The notes under the pieces: model-generated
Told to the model about the DNA's origin: nothing
Databases searched by the model: none
The model's input: the letters and a program-made list of their open reading frames with translations, nothing else
Translations under genes and position numbers: made by a program
Source of the DNA: Clostridiales bacterium
GTDB taxonomy: Bacteria > Bacillota > Dethiobacteria > Dethiobacterales > Dethiobacteraceae
Reading direction: 5' to 3'
Length of the DNA: 34,130 bases
Assembly: GCA_018335855.1 (NCBI GenBank)
Contig: JAGXRM010000046.1
Span: forward strand, 1-34,130
In this document: positions 16,338-24,297 of the stretch, piece after piece
Layout of the letters: every line of letters starts with the position of its first letter
How positions within the stretch are numbered: the first letter of the stretch is position 1

Positions 16338-16784
16338 ATGGACAAATATACGAAACCCAACGACGAACAGCTAAAAAAATCCCTCTCCGACACCCAATAC
16401 AAAGTAACACAGCAAGACGGCACCGAAGCACCTTTCGCAAACGAATATTGGGATAACCATGAGCGCGGCATCTATGTTGACATCGTTACCGGCGAACCGC
16501 TGTTTCTTTCCAGCGATAAATTTGACTCCGGTACCGGCTGGCCCAGCTTCACCCGCCCCGTTGACGACAGCGCTATCACAGAAAAAAAAGACCGAACTCA
16601 CGGCATGACCCGCACAGAGGCACGAAGCCGCGTAGGAGACAGCCACCTCGGCCACATCTTCGAAGATGGCCCCAAAGATAAAGGCGGCCTCAGGTATTGT
16701 ATGAACAGCGCATCCCTGCGCTTCATTCCTATAGAGGAAATGGAAGCAAAGGGATACGGCGAGTATGTTCCGCTTGTAAAATAA
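16338..16784 (+). CDS. msrB: Peptide-methionine (R)-S-oxide reductase MsrB
   Basis: A 148-residue SelR-domain enzyme that reduces methionine-R-sulfoxide in proteins, using thioredoxin. Signatures are [32 protein letters not shown] and the catalytic [13 protein letters not shown]. The zinc-binding CxxC pairs of some MsrB proteins are absent, as in many bacterial forms. It is not fused to MsrA. AAGGATGG precedes the ATG, and DUF1653 lies just upstream. Confidence 0.95.
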   Translation: MDKYTKPNDEQLKKSLSDTQYKVTQQDGTEAPFANEYWDNHERGIYVDIVTGEPLFLSSDKFDSGTGWPSFTRPVDDSAITEKKDRTHGMTRTEARSRVGDSHLGHIFEDGPKDKGGLRYCMNSASLRFIPIEEMEAKGYGEYVPLVK

Positions 16785-16822
16785 GCCATAGGTTGCTTCT
16801 ACCAAAACGGTTATGTACTATA

Positions 16823-16878
16823 CTAATCGTCCATTACTGATGATCACACTCCGGTGAGGGGTGAAGTGGACGAATTAG
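16823..16878. terminator. Long stem-loop between convergent genes
   Basis: CTAATCGTCCA (16823-16833) pairs with TGGACGAATTAG (16867-16878) with one bulge, and the loop contains further short pairing. It lies between msrB (plus) and the gene at 16926 (minus). It may be a bidirectional terminator, but there is no T-run. Confidence 0.4.
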
Positions 16879-16925
16879 TTTCACTCTTCAAGAGCACCTT
16901 ATGTTAAAGGGGACAAATAAAGAAA

Positions 16926-17291
16926 TTAATCTACACTCCTACACCAGTTTTGAATATAAGGGACCCAGTGGCGAATTTCCTCCTTGGCCCGTTCTCCAAC
17001 CTCATATGTTTTATCGCCATCTTCCTGTATACGAACATCTCTTGGTGTATTGGCAAATATCCATTTTGTCCCGTCCCTGAATACCCAGTTTGGATAATAT
17101 CCTTCTGGATCGTAGCCTTTACCCCACCCCTGGGAATCAATATCGTCCGGGTCATTGGCAAGATAATATCCTTTTTCCAGAAGATCCTGGGAGAGACCTG
17201 CCACATCCAGTGAACCGTCCAAGACGGTCCGAAGCTGTCCGTCTTCAATCCATATTTTATTGGTATCATGATTTGTTTCTTGCTGTTTCAT
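16926..17291 (-). CDS. Hypothetical protein, 121 aa
   Basis: No family is recognised. The product is soluble, acidic and rich in aromatic residues: GWGKGYDPEGYYPNWVFRDG, then TKWIFANTPRDVRIQEDGDK. There is no signal peptide. The ATG at 17291 is preceded by a strong GAGGAGGTAG, so it is a real gene. It is monocistronic, divergent from the GNAT remnant and convergent with msrB. Confidence 0.7.
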   Translation of the reverse strand: MKQQETNHDTNKIWIEDGQLRTVLDGSLDVAGLSQDLLEKGYYLANDPDDIDSQGWGKGYDPEGYYPNWVFRDGTKWIFANTPRDVRIQEDGDKTYEVGERAKEEIRHWVPYIQNWCRSVD

Positions 17292-17415
17292 TAAGATGCT
17301 ACCTCCTCGGTGGAATTCGCTGTCTATAATCTATGGTGTCCTACAAATAACAAGTTCCTCCATACCAACCCACATCCAGGTGCAAAACGAATTAATCAGT
17401 CATTGGAGGGTATGT

Positions 17416-17715
17416 ATGATAAGAAAATGCACTGGGCTGGATTTCCATACAATCCACGCTATCATTAACGATGCTGCACAAGCTTACAAAGGAGTAATTC
17501 CAGCTGACCGTTGGCATGATGAGTACATGACAAAAGAAGAACTCCGTCACGAAATTGATGAGGGAGTAGAGTTCTGGGGATATGAGGATCATGGCGAGCT
17601 AGTTGGAGTAATGGGCATTCAGCCTGTTCTGGATGTTACCCTAATCCGGCATGCCTATGTTCGTACAAATCTAAGGAACAAATATATCCCTGTGGTTCGA
17701 GTTTTCTTGACTTAG
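17416..17715 (+). pseudogene. GNAT acetyltransferase with a large deletion
   Basis: The ATG at 17416 follows GGAGGG. The first 85 or so residues are a normal GNAT N-terminus: MIRKCTGLDFHTIHAIINDA, then the strand GELVGVMGIQPV and VTLIRHAYVRTNLRNK. Where the acetyl-CoA loop (R/Q-x-x-G-x-G/A) should follow, the sequence passes directly to YIPVVRVFLT, which resembles the distal end of such proteins. About 60 residues, including the cofactor site, are therefore missing. The gene is probably inactive. A hairpin follows at 17716. Confidence 0.65.
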
Positions 17716-17741
17716 ATTGCTAACATATCTATATTAGCAAT
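17716..17741 (+). terminator. Hairpin after the GNAT remnant
   Basis: ATTGCTAA (17716-17723) pairs perfectly with TTAGCAAT (17734-17741), followed by TGTATTGTG. It is AT-rich and likely a weak terminator. Confidence 0.5.
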
Positions 17742-17786
17742 TGTATTGTGTGGTAGCTTTGTGTTGTTTCAGGATGGCCTATTGCG

Positions 17787-17824
17787 TTGATATGTGGCAA
17801 CAACAATGCTATAATGTGGCTACA
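17787..17824 (+). promoter_or_regulatory. Promoter and direct-repeat operator of the phd-type antitoxin gene
   Basis: TTGATA (17787-17792), a 17-bp spacer and TATAAT (17810-17815) form a strong promoter. ATGTGGCAACA (17792-17802) and ATGTGGCTACA (17814-17824) are near-identical direct repeats exactly 22 bp apart, two helical turns, overlapping the spacer and the -10. They suit autorepression by the antitoxin. Confidence 0.75.
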
Positions 17825-17837
17825 GGAGGTGATTAGC

Positions 17838-18101
17838 ATGAGAGTAGGAATCAGAGAGGTGAAGAATGGCTTAAGCCGTTACCTCAAATATGTAAAAAAC
17901 GGCGAAAGTATTATTATTACCGAACGCAACAATCCAATCGCAAAAATAATACCTATAGATGATAATTTGCTGCCTGAATACGGCGTTCTCATAAAAGAAG
18001 GTACACTTTCGTGGAGCGGTGGAAAACCGCAAGGATCTGCGGAGAAGAAAAGTAATACGGATAAGCAGATTGCTGAATATGTGACGGAGGACCGGCGGTG
18101 A
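17838..18101 (+). CDS. Type II antitoxin, Phd/YefM family
   Basis: An 87-residue antitoxin. The N-terminal DNA-binding part reads MRVGIREVKNGLSRYLKYVK, and NGESIIITERNNPIAKIIPI is the Phd/YefM core. The charged C-terminal tail would wrap around a PIN toxin. The start at 17838 follows AGGAGGTGATTAGC. Its last codons overlap the GTG of a vapC gene by 4 nt (GTGA), the standard coupled arrangement, but that toxin is cut off after about 26 codons. The antitoxin is now without its cognate toxin here; a matching toxin body lies at 27906. Confidence 0.85.
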   Translation: MRVGIREVKNGLSRYLKYVKNGESIIITERNNPIAKIIPIDDNLLPEYGVLIKEGTLSWSGGKPQGSAEKKSNTDKQIAEYVTEDRR

Positions 18102-18184
18102 TACTGTATTTGGATACAAGCGCGTTAGTGAAGTTATATGTGGATGAAGAAGGAAGCGATATTGTTAGAAGCTGTAATGCTTAA
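18098..18184 (+). pseudogene. VapC (PIN) toxin, N-terminal fragment
   Basis: GTG at 18098 opens VILYLDTSALVKLYVDEEG, the start of a PIN-domain RNase with the first catalytic Asp. After about 26 codons the reading runs into the 5' end of the nucleotidyltransferase gene and stops at 18182-18184. The DNA at 18112-18173 matches 27914-27975 with a single mismatch, where the rest of a PIN gene is intact, so the break point is exact. No active toxin is made. Confidence 0.85.
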
Positions 18185-18599
18185 GCTGGACGACAAAATA
18201 CGCTCCCTCAGTAAGCTCCTTTCCTCTTTCCCCCAGGTGCAAACTGTTTTTTTGTTTGGCTCCTATGGCACAGAGTATCAGAGTCAGCACAGCGACATAG
18301 ACTTTGCTGTCTATTTTGACAGGGACATGACCGTGAATGAAGAAGCGGCTTTTTTGAATAAGCTGTCAATCGCACTGGATACTGACCGCGTCGATTTGCT
18401 CAATTTAAATAAAGCGCCACTAATCCTTCAGTTTAACGCTGTTGCCGATAGCAGGATAATCTATGAAAGAGATTATTTCACCACGTGTGATTATATTGAA
18501 CGGGTAGTCAGCCTTTATCAGGATTATGTCATTACCCTCAGCAAATTTCACAGGGATTATGACCTTTCGCTGAAGGAGGCCTATCTGGATGGTCAATAA
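18177..18599 (+). CDS. mntA: MntA-type nucleotidyltransferase antitoxin
   Basis: A 140-residue minimal nucleotidyltransferase. FLFGSYGTEYQSQHSDIDFA is the GSxGRx...SDxD catalytic motif with both metal-binding Asp residues, and VDLLNLNKAPLILQFNAV follows the family pattern. In known MntA-HepT pairs this enzyme adds AMP to a Tyr of the HEPN toxin. The likely start is the ATG at 18177, inside the truncated vapC fragment, where no ribosome site is visible. Its own upstream region was lost at the vapC junction. The partner hepT overlaps its end but is deleted internally. Confidence 0.82.
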   Translation: MLKLDDKIRSLSKLLSSFPQVQTVFLFGSYGTEYQSQHSDIDFAVYFDRDMTVNEEAAFLNKLSIALDTDRVDLLNLNKAPLILQFNAVADSRIIYERDYFTTCDYIERVVSLYQDYVITLSKFHRDYDLSLKEAYLDGQ

Positions 18600-18833
18600 A
18601 GAAGTGCTCAGACAAAAGATACAGATTCACTTCGAATTCTGCAGGAAAAAGGCTACTTTTCAAAAGAGGAAGAAGACCTGTTCGGTACCATGATAAAATT
18701 CCGTAACAGAGTTGTACATCTATACCACAGTGTCAACGAGAAAGAAGTTTACAGGATATTACAGGATAACACCCAGGATTTCTCCCGGTTTATTAAAGCA
18801 ATTGCCAAGAACAATTTTAATAATACCAATTAG
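18589..18833 (+). pseudogene. HepT (HEPN) toxin with internal deletion and frameshift
   Basis: ATG at 18589, overlapping the mntA end, begins MVNKEVLRQKIQ like a HepT. The frame then breaks: the downstream part, in another frame, reads DSLRILQEKGYFSKEEEDLF, then MIKFRNRVVHLYHSVNEKEV and stops TAG at 18831-18833. The RNase motif R-x4-H with Tyr (RNRVVHLY) survives, but about 60 residues between the two parts are missing, compared with the usual length of about 140. The toxin is inactivated, leaving mntA as an orphan antitoxin. Confidence 0.78.
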
Positions 18834-18909
18834 TAGATATCACAATGAGTCGTTGCCAGGAAAACAGGCTTAATATAGGCTTTTTCACATTAAGAGTAAC
18901 ACAAACTAA

Positions 18910-18939
18910 AAAAGCCACTGCAGCCATGCAGTGGCTTTT
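18910..18939. terminator. Bidirectional terminator between hepT remnant and the AbiEii gene
   Basis: AAAAGCCACTGCA (18910-18922) pairs perfectly with TGCAGTGGCTTTT (18927-18939) around a 4-nt loop, with A and T runs on both sides. It serves convergent transcripts. Confidence 0.88.
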
Positions 18940-18951
18940 CTGGCCTGTTTT

Positions 18952-19596
18952 TTATAAACTATCTTGTGGCAGAATTTTTATTGCCAGCTGGTCTGTTTCC
19001 TGCATGAAGAAGGATTTGATATGCTCCCAATCGACAGTGTAAATCATTTCAAGCGGAGGGGATTTTTCTGCATCCTCAAAAAACTGTAAGCTACGTAAAA
19101 TGTGGTAAAGTGAATACTGATGGCCTGAATATTTCTTTGCGAATAAATCTAATAGTAGCTCCTCAAGAGAAATTTCCGTCTTGCAGATATAATACAGGTC
19201 GACAAAATCTTTATTGGTACCTCTGTTTGCAATGGCAACAATTTTCATCAGAGCAATGTCTTTAATATCAGCCAAAGGAACACCCATAAATGTTTGTGTG
19301 GCAAAAAGTAGCGGGTATGGATATAACAGAAAGCTTATTTTTACATTGTTAATAAATCCATGCAGTGAGCCCGCAGTCGAGGATGATATCTGAAATGGTT
19401 CCCGTGCGGCTAAACTGTTTGCTAATGTTTCCGGATGCAACTGATCAGAGAAGAAATCAAAGTCTTCTGATTTTCTGTGACCAAGTTGTAAAGCAGCAGC
19501 GGTGCCTCCGGCCATGTATAATCTATGTAGCAAATTGTAATCAGTTAGCCTTGCCAGTAGTGTAATTCGATCTTCTGAGAGGACGTTTGCAAACAA
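18952..19596 (-). CDS. AbiEii/AbiGii family nucleotidyltransferase toxin
   Basis: A 214-residue protein of the AbiEii family (PF08843), DUF1814-type nucleotidyltransferases that act as toxins or phage-abortive factors. The core motif is GGTAAALQLGHRKSEDFDFF, with both catalytic Asp residues, and the second signature is KIVAIANRGTNKDFVDLYYI. The TTG start at 19596 follows AAGGAGGAAATCAC and lies inside the upstream gene, so the two are translationally coupled. It is the toxin half of a complete-looking pair with the gene at 19545-19841, and ends at a bidirectional terminator. Confidence 0.88.
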   Translation of the reverse strand: MFANVLSEDRITLLARLTDYNLLHRLYMAGGTAAALQLGHRKSEDFDFFSDQLHPETLANSLAAREPFQISSSTAGSLHGFINNVKISFLLYPYPLLFATQTFMGVPLADIKDIALMKIVAIANRGTNKDFVDLYYICKTEISLEELLLDLFAKKYSGHQYSLYHILRSLQFFEDAEKSPPLEMIYTVDWEHIKSFFMQETDQLAIKILPQDSL

Positions 19597-19841
19597 GTGA
19601 TTTCCTCCTTATTCAACCGGAAATAGTTTTTCCAGAAGTTCGCTGTTTTTCTGGAAAGGGAGCGACTGTCTTTCACCACATTGATAATATCCGAATCAGT
19701 GTAATGACGTAAAACCCAATGTATTGCTTCATCATTACCAAGTTCCAAAAGCCGCTCAATAATAAAAAAACTGTGCGTGTCTTCATCAATCTGTTTAACT
19801 GGGTGATCCCAGAAAAAACGGTGCAAGAAGTCTGGAAGCAT
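19545..19841 (-). CDS. DUF6922-type antitoxin partner of AbiEii
   Basis: A 98-residue protein starting MLPDFLHRFFWDHPVKQIDE, with FFIIERLLELGNDEAIHWVL and SRSLSRKTANFWKNYF. This is the small helical family often annotated DUF6922, found directly upstream of AbiEii-like toxins, so an antitoxin role is likely. It overlaps the toxin gene by 52 bp. The ATG at 19841 is preceded by GGAGGAAAGCCC. This is the one toxin-antitoxin pair in the window in which both genes appear intact. Confidence 0.75.
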   Translation of the reverse strand: MLPDFLHRFFWDHPVKQIDEDTHSFFIIERLLELGNDEAIHWVLRHYTDSDIINVVKDSRSLSRKTANFWKNYFRLNKEEITCLQTSSQKIELHYWQG

Positions 19842-19869
19842 GGGCTTTCCTCCAAAGTTTTATACCATT

Positions 19870-19878
19870 ATTATACCA
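19870..19878 (-). promoter_or_regulatory. Extended -10 promoter of the AbiEii pair
   Basis: Minus-strand TGGTATAAT (plus 19870-19878) is an extended -10 element 30 bp before the antitoxin start. No good -35 is present, as is common for extended -10 promoters. Confidence 0.5.
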
Positions 19879-19930
19879 CATAATAGAAAAATTTAACAGA
19901 ATATCTCTGACGCCATACCAGTAAATCCTC

Positions 19931-21415
19931 TTAAGCAGTGGTCAGTATAGAGTGGACTTTTTTCCCGAAATCATCTGCATAAAAAGCAATCTGCTCCTTT
20001 GAAATTTGTCTCCCTGCTTTCATGTACTGCAAATGATCATCAAATGTTTTCACCAGCAGCCTGTTTAAAGCACCAGAGGTACTGTGATTCTGTTGTGTGG
20101 CTCTGCCGCTCCAGATATCATCCATGCTGATAAAAATAATGTTTGTCATTTGGCGCATCAGTTCAGCCAGTACCGCAACCTGAGAGTTTTCAAACGAGGG
20201 AACCCCTTCATATGTGGATGCCGGCTGGACGGCCAAACGTCCGGCGCTTTGCAGCTGCCGGTACGCCGGCGTGCCTTTAAGAACAATCTGGTTGTGATAA
20301 AGTACATTGGCAGTAACAGAAAGATTTTTGAGCAAGTTGTTTCGTTGCAGGAACTCAAAATTAGTACGAAGATCATCAAGGGATGAATCGGGTTCAAACA
20401 TAATAAACCCAATATTGGGCTCCATGCCGTACTTACGCAGAATTTTTATTGCTTCTTCGTTCTGGTTGACGGTGGTCAGTTTATTCATGCGTTTTAATGA
20501 ACTGTCTTTGCCGCTCTCCAAACCGATGAGGATATGGCGAAGGCCTGCGTCCGCCAACGCTTCGATTGTCCGGTCATGAATATCGTTAACACGCGCCTCA
20601 ATGCCAAAGTGAATATCGCGCATCCTAAACAAGGCTGCCAATTGCAAGGCTCTGTCCTGTCCCCGTTGACCCGGGCCAAAGAAATTGGGGTCGGTAAAGT
20701 AAAAGCTCCGGATTCCCCGCTCAGCGATAATCCCGTCAATCTCTGCGATAATGTTTTCCGGGCTGCGCCCCCGCCACAGAGACCCCTGTCCATAAAAGGG
20801 ATTGATATAACAAAACGTGCATCCCCCATAACATCCACGACTTCCCAGGATGTTAACCTCACCCAGTCTATAAAGCGCCTCAGTCCGGATGGGAAAAGGA
20901 AGCGTATTGAGGTCGGCAATAATCTCTCGTCGCTGACAACCCACCCGACTCCTTACGGCCAAACCGGGTAAATTGTCCGGATACACTCCGCAGGCAACCG
21001 CTTCAGTCAGTTCCGCAAACGTTACTTCCGGCTCACCAACAATCACAGAATCCATAGCCAAACATTTTTCCAATAAATCCTCCCAGGCAATGGTGGGATA
21101 AAACCCAAACGCTGTAATATAAGGCACATCGTACTTGATCTGCTGCAAAAAAGCGTAAAGATCATGATCGTCCTGCCAGTGGTAAACCATGTGCACCCCA
21201 AGGATATCCGGCCTGAAATCAGAAATAATCGTACTTATCTCCTGATACGAGAGCTGATCCAGATAGCCTTCCACAATCAGCACTTCATGTCCCTGAGAAT
21301 CAAGCAACCCAGCCACATACCCAGATAACAAACAAGAGGCAAGAGGAGTATTGGCAATATCATTACAGCGCCCCGGGTTAAAACTTCTGGGGTGCTCAAG
21401 CAATAGAATTTTCAT
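19931..21415 (-). CDS. bzaE: BzaE: B12-binding radical SAM protein, anaerobic benzimidazole pathway
   Basis: A 494-residue protein with an N-terminal cobalamin-binding-like domain (MKILLLEHPRSFN to about residue 150) and a radical SAM core. The cluster motif GCYGGCTFC gives C195, C199 and C202; YFTDPNFFGPG and ILIGLESGKDSSLKRMNK follow in the barrel. In the known bza pathway the last gene carries out the final methylation step from 5-methoxy-6-methylbenzimidazole to 5,6-dimethylbenzimidazole. The start at 21415 follows GGGGGTG and overlaps bzaD by 20 bp; an upstream in-frame start has no ribosome site. The assignment as E and not D rests on gene order. Confidence 0.85.
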   Translation of the reverse strand: MKILLLEHPRSFNPGRCNDIANTPLASCLLSGYVAGLLDSQGHEVLIVEGYLDQLSYQEISTIISDFRPDILGVHMVYHWQDDHDLYAFLQQIKYDVPYITAFGFYPTIAWEDLLEKCLAMDSVIVGEPEVTFAELTEAVACGVYPDNLPGLAVRSRVGCQRREIIADLNTLPFPIRTEALYRLGEVNILGSRGCYGGCTFCYINPFYGQGSLWRGRSPENIIAEIDGIIAERGIRSFYFTDPNFFGPGQRGQDRALQLAALFRMRDIHFGIEARVNDIHDRTIEALADAGLRHILIGLESGKDSSLKRMNKLTTVNQNEEAIKILRKYGMEPNIGFIMFEPDSSLDDLRTNFEFLQRNNLLKNLSVTANVLYHNQIVLKGTPAYRQLQSAGRLAVQPASTYEGVPSFENSQVAVLAELMRQMTNIIFISMDDIWSGRATQQNHSTSGALNRLLVKTFDDHLQYMKAGRQISKEQIAFYADDFGKKVHSILTTA

Positions 21416-22739
21416 CTTGCACCCCCTGCCACATAAAGATATTTTTACAGAGATGAAGAGTTTCCAGTTTGTACCGTAAACTCTCAAAAGGCCTTGGGTT
21501 ATAGTAAACAGGATAAAGCAGGTCCGTCTCCGGTGTAGTCACACCATTAGCCAACGCCTTTGCTGCCATGGGTGTATCCGGGAGAATACGGATATTGTTT
21601 AAGACAATGGTGCCCAGATTCTTTTTCTTACTGTGCAATTGAAAAATCTGCTCTATGAGGTTTATCCCCTCAGCAATGGTTTGTTCATTCTCACCGGGAA
21701 CATTGACCATAAAATGATAGACACTCACAACATCTGTTTGCGCAACAAGGCTAGCCGCCCTGGTAATATCTTCAACCCGAAGATTTTTACCCAAAACATC
21801 AAGGGATTGTTGGCTAAGCCCATCCGGTGAAAACGAAAAACATTCACAGCCCGCTTTTTCAAACAGGAAAACATTCTCCTGATTCAAATACTCTTCACGC
21901 ATAAAACCATCCCACCTGATGTTTAACTTTCTGCGTAAGATCTCCCGGCAGATTTCCTCTAAGTGTCCATGAGGAATATTGATCACCGGATCGGTGAAAT
22001 GAAAGCTTTGCACACCATATTCCCTATGCAAATACTCCATTTCATCCACCACAGCAGCCGGTTGACGGCAACGGAGCCTTTTGCCCTGCAGTTTGGGATA
22101 CACACAATAAGAACAGTCAAACGGACAACCCCGTTTCGTTTCAATCCCAATGGAGGGAACATAGCTGTTCATTGTTAAGTATGGTGCAGGATCCAAAAAT
22201 AAGCGCTGCGGCGGCTCATACCGGGCCATGTCAAATTCGGTGGAAGGCGGATTCATTCGAATGTTTTCCCCGTCCCTGAGACAAAGGCCTTTGAGTGACG
22301 GCGGATGATCAATAGATGCGAGTAACGCAGGCAGGGTTTCTTCCGCTTCGCCCACAATACCATAATCGATTTCCGGTAATTCCTGCATGAGCCTCTTGGG
22401 GAAAAGGGAAAAGGCCGTACCCCCGGCAACAATCCTGGCTTGTGGAAGCAGACGCCTGACCAAACGCACAGTGGCAGTAAACGGGGGGACCAGTGAAACA
22501 GTCTTATTGGCCAATGGATCAATATTACGCAAAGACAAACCCACCACATCAGGCTGGTACGCCAAAAGCTTTTCTTTTAATGCTCCATAAGAGTCGGTTT
22601 CCAGATTCATATCCAGCACAGCTACTTCGTGGCCGCTTTTCTGCAACAAGCCGGCCAGCGCCACAATACCGATGGGATAGACTCGCTCCTGTGAAGCATT
22701 TTCCACAGCAATACACTGAACCATTAATACGCGCATCAT
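21396..22739 (-). CDS. bzaD: BzaD: B12-binding radical SAM methyltransferase-like protein
   Basis: A 447-residue protein with a B12-binding-like N-terminus (YPIGIVALAGLLQKSGHEVA, then IVAGGTAFSLFP) and a radical SAM domain. RGCPFDCSYC supplies C205, C209 and C212, and FHFTDPVINIPHGHLEEICR and HFMVNVPGENEQT follow. In the described pathway BzaD is needed to convert 5-methoxybenzimidazole into 5-methoxy-6-methylbenzimidazole. The ATG at 22739 lies 4 bp from the bzaC stop, with GGAG just upstream. A second ATG is adjacent. It is part of the riboswitch-controlled operon. Confidence 0.86.
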   Translation of the reverse strand: MMRVLMVQCIAVENASQERVYPIGIVALAGLLQKSGHEVAVLDMNLETDSYGALKEKLLAYQPDVVGLSLRNIDPLANKTVSLVPPFTATVRLVRRLLPQARIVAGGTAFSLFPKRLMQELPEIDYGIVGEAEETLPALLASIDHPPSLKGLCLRDGENIRMNPPSTEFDMARYEPPQRLFLDPAPYLTMNSYVPSIGIETKRGCPFDCSYCVYPKLQGKRLRCRQPAAVVDEMEYLHREYGVQSFHFTDPVINIPHGHLEEICREILRRKLNIRWDGFMREEYLNQENVFLFEKAGCECFSFSPDGLSQQSLDVLGKNLRVEDITRAASLVAQTDVVSVYHFMVNVPGENEQTIAEGINLIEQIFQLHSKKKNLGTIVLNNIRILPDTPMAAKALANGVTTPETDLLYPVYYNPRPFESLRYKLETLHLCKNIFMWQGVQDENSIA

Positions 22740-22742
22740 TTA

Positions 22743-24281
22743 TCACTCCAATAGCAGTAAAGCAAAGTATTTGACAAATTCATTAGCCTCTTCTAAAGTC
22801 CGCAGCTTCAGTCCCGCCTGCCTCACCGTTGCAAAAACATCAATCCCCGCTCCCTCCATAGACGGCCTGCTGGTTTTTGGGCTATGACACGTTTTGTCAC
22901 TGTTGCAGGCAGGACAGAGGGAGCACGGGCCGGCCCAGTATACAAAGGCCTTATGGAAACCGCTTTTAAAAGCTTTCTTTTCCGCTTCCAGAACGTTTTG
23001 CTGAAAGGAACGGGTCGGCGGTTCCCCCTCAAGCAGCAAGGCCTGGGTGTAATCGGCCAGAACGGCCCTGGTTTGCCCGGGACTGGGACTATGAGGCGGA
23101 CAATTACCTGCACCATAAGAGCTGCAGCCAAACTGACATTTCAGATTGGTCCAGTCAGCAACATAAATTTGATCTGTCCGTACCGGATACACCTTAAAAC
23201 CCTGTTCCCGAATACCGCCCATCAAGATACTTTTTTTGTCCAGCCTCAGATTCACTAACGGCTGCTCATCGTTTGCAGCAATGATCATTCCGGTGTCTGT
23301 TTCCAGCGGAATAAAATCAGTAGCATGAAGCCCAAGCCTGGCAAGCTCCTCCTGAACCCAGTGATGGGAAAAAACTTTACCGTTATAGGTGTTAATCATC
23401 ATATTTAAATCAAACAGAGCCGCTTTAGCAGGATGATGCTGCAGGAAGAAGTCATGAATGAGCACATACCCATCTGTTTTCAAACACTGTGCCGCCTGCG
23501 CAAGAACATGAGAGATCTCTGTTTCCGAACAAGCATGAACAATATTCGAGAGAATAATAAGATCAAAACTGTCCTCAACCGGCCAATCTTCCAGAAAATT
23601 TGCCTGACAGCAGGTTACTCTGTCGGCAAGACCCACATCTGCCATCAATTCCTTGGTGTAATCCAACGTCCAGGGAAGATCCATCAGCGTCGCCCGCGTG
23701 CCGGGAAACTTCCTGAGAAACCCTGCGGCAATTGCGCCGGAACCGGCACCAACATCAAGGATTTGCCCTTTGATGTTAACATTCGTGAATAGGGGGAGCA
23801 TCTCCAATACTTTTGTTTTAGCCACACAGTCCATGGCTTTAATATATTTGCGAACCCGTTGCACCAACTGCTGTTCATCATCCGGAGAATATTCCACCCT
23901 GCCGCCGTTTTTAAGGCAACTCTGTAAATCCCGCCAGCCGGAGGTGAGCGTCTTTCGCCAAAGGATGGAATCCCCCTGATAATTCTCCCCACCCACCACA
24001 AGATAAGCAGAAGAGAGGGCAGAGTTATAGTAATTGCCATCTGTACAGCTTACAAGGCCAAGGCTTAACAGAGCCTGCATAAACCGCTTCAACCCGTCAA
24101 CGTTTACATCTAACGCCTCACCCAGCTCAACTGCACTCATGCCGCCAGCTTCAAGGAACGTGAATATTTCCATTTCCACAGCGGTAAAAAGCACTTCTGA
24201 AAACCAGTAACCCGTAGCCAGATCTTCAAGATATTGCGGGTTCAGTTCCTGTGGATTGTATTCAAAGTACGATAAACTCAT
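22743..24281 (-). CDS. bzaC: BzaC O-methyltransferase fused to a DUF2284 metal-binding domain
   Basis: A 512-residue two-domain protein. Residues about 15-335 are a dimerisation helix-turn-helix plus a SAM-dependent O-methyltransferase: LDVGAGSGA at 175-183, then SFDLIILSNIVHACSETEI and VLIHDFFL. BzaC is known to methylate 5-hydroxybenzimidazole to 5-methoxybenzimidazole. From about residue 345 a second domain matches DUF2284 (PF10050), with Cys-rich CQFGCSSYGAGNCPPHSPSP and CSLCPACNSDKTCHSP, probably an iron-sulfur or other metal site. The start at 24281 follows AGGAG 9 nt upstream. The fusion is unusual and the role of the second domain is unknown. Confidence 0.84.
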   Translation of the reverse strand: MSLSYFEYNPQELNPQYLEDLATGYWFSEVLFTAVEMEIFTFLEAGGMSAVELGEALDVNVDGLKRFMQALLSLGLVSCTDGNYYNSALSSAYLVVGGENYQGDSILWRKTLTSGWRDLQSCLKNGGRVEYSPDDEQQLVQRVRKYIKAMDCVAKTKVLEMLPLFTNVNIKGQILDVGAGSGAIAAGFLRKFPGTRATLMDLPWTLDYTKELMADVGLADRVTCCQANFLEDWPVEDSFDLIILSNIVHACSETEISHVLAQAAQCLKTDGYVLIHDFFLQHHPAKAALFDLNMMINTYNGKVFSHHWVQEELARLGLHATDFIPLETDTGMIIAANDEQPLVNLRLDKKSILMGGIREQGFKVYPVRTDQIYVADWTNLKCQFGCSSYGAGNCPPHSPSPGQTRAVLADYTQALLLEGEPPTRSFQQNVLEAEKKAFKSGFHKAFVYWAGPCSLCPACNSDKTCHSPKTSRPSMEGAGIDVFATVRQAGLKLRTLEEANEFVKYFALLLLE

Positions 24282-24297
24282 AACGGACAACTCCTAA

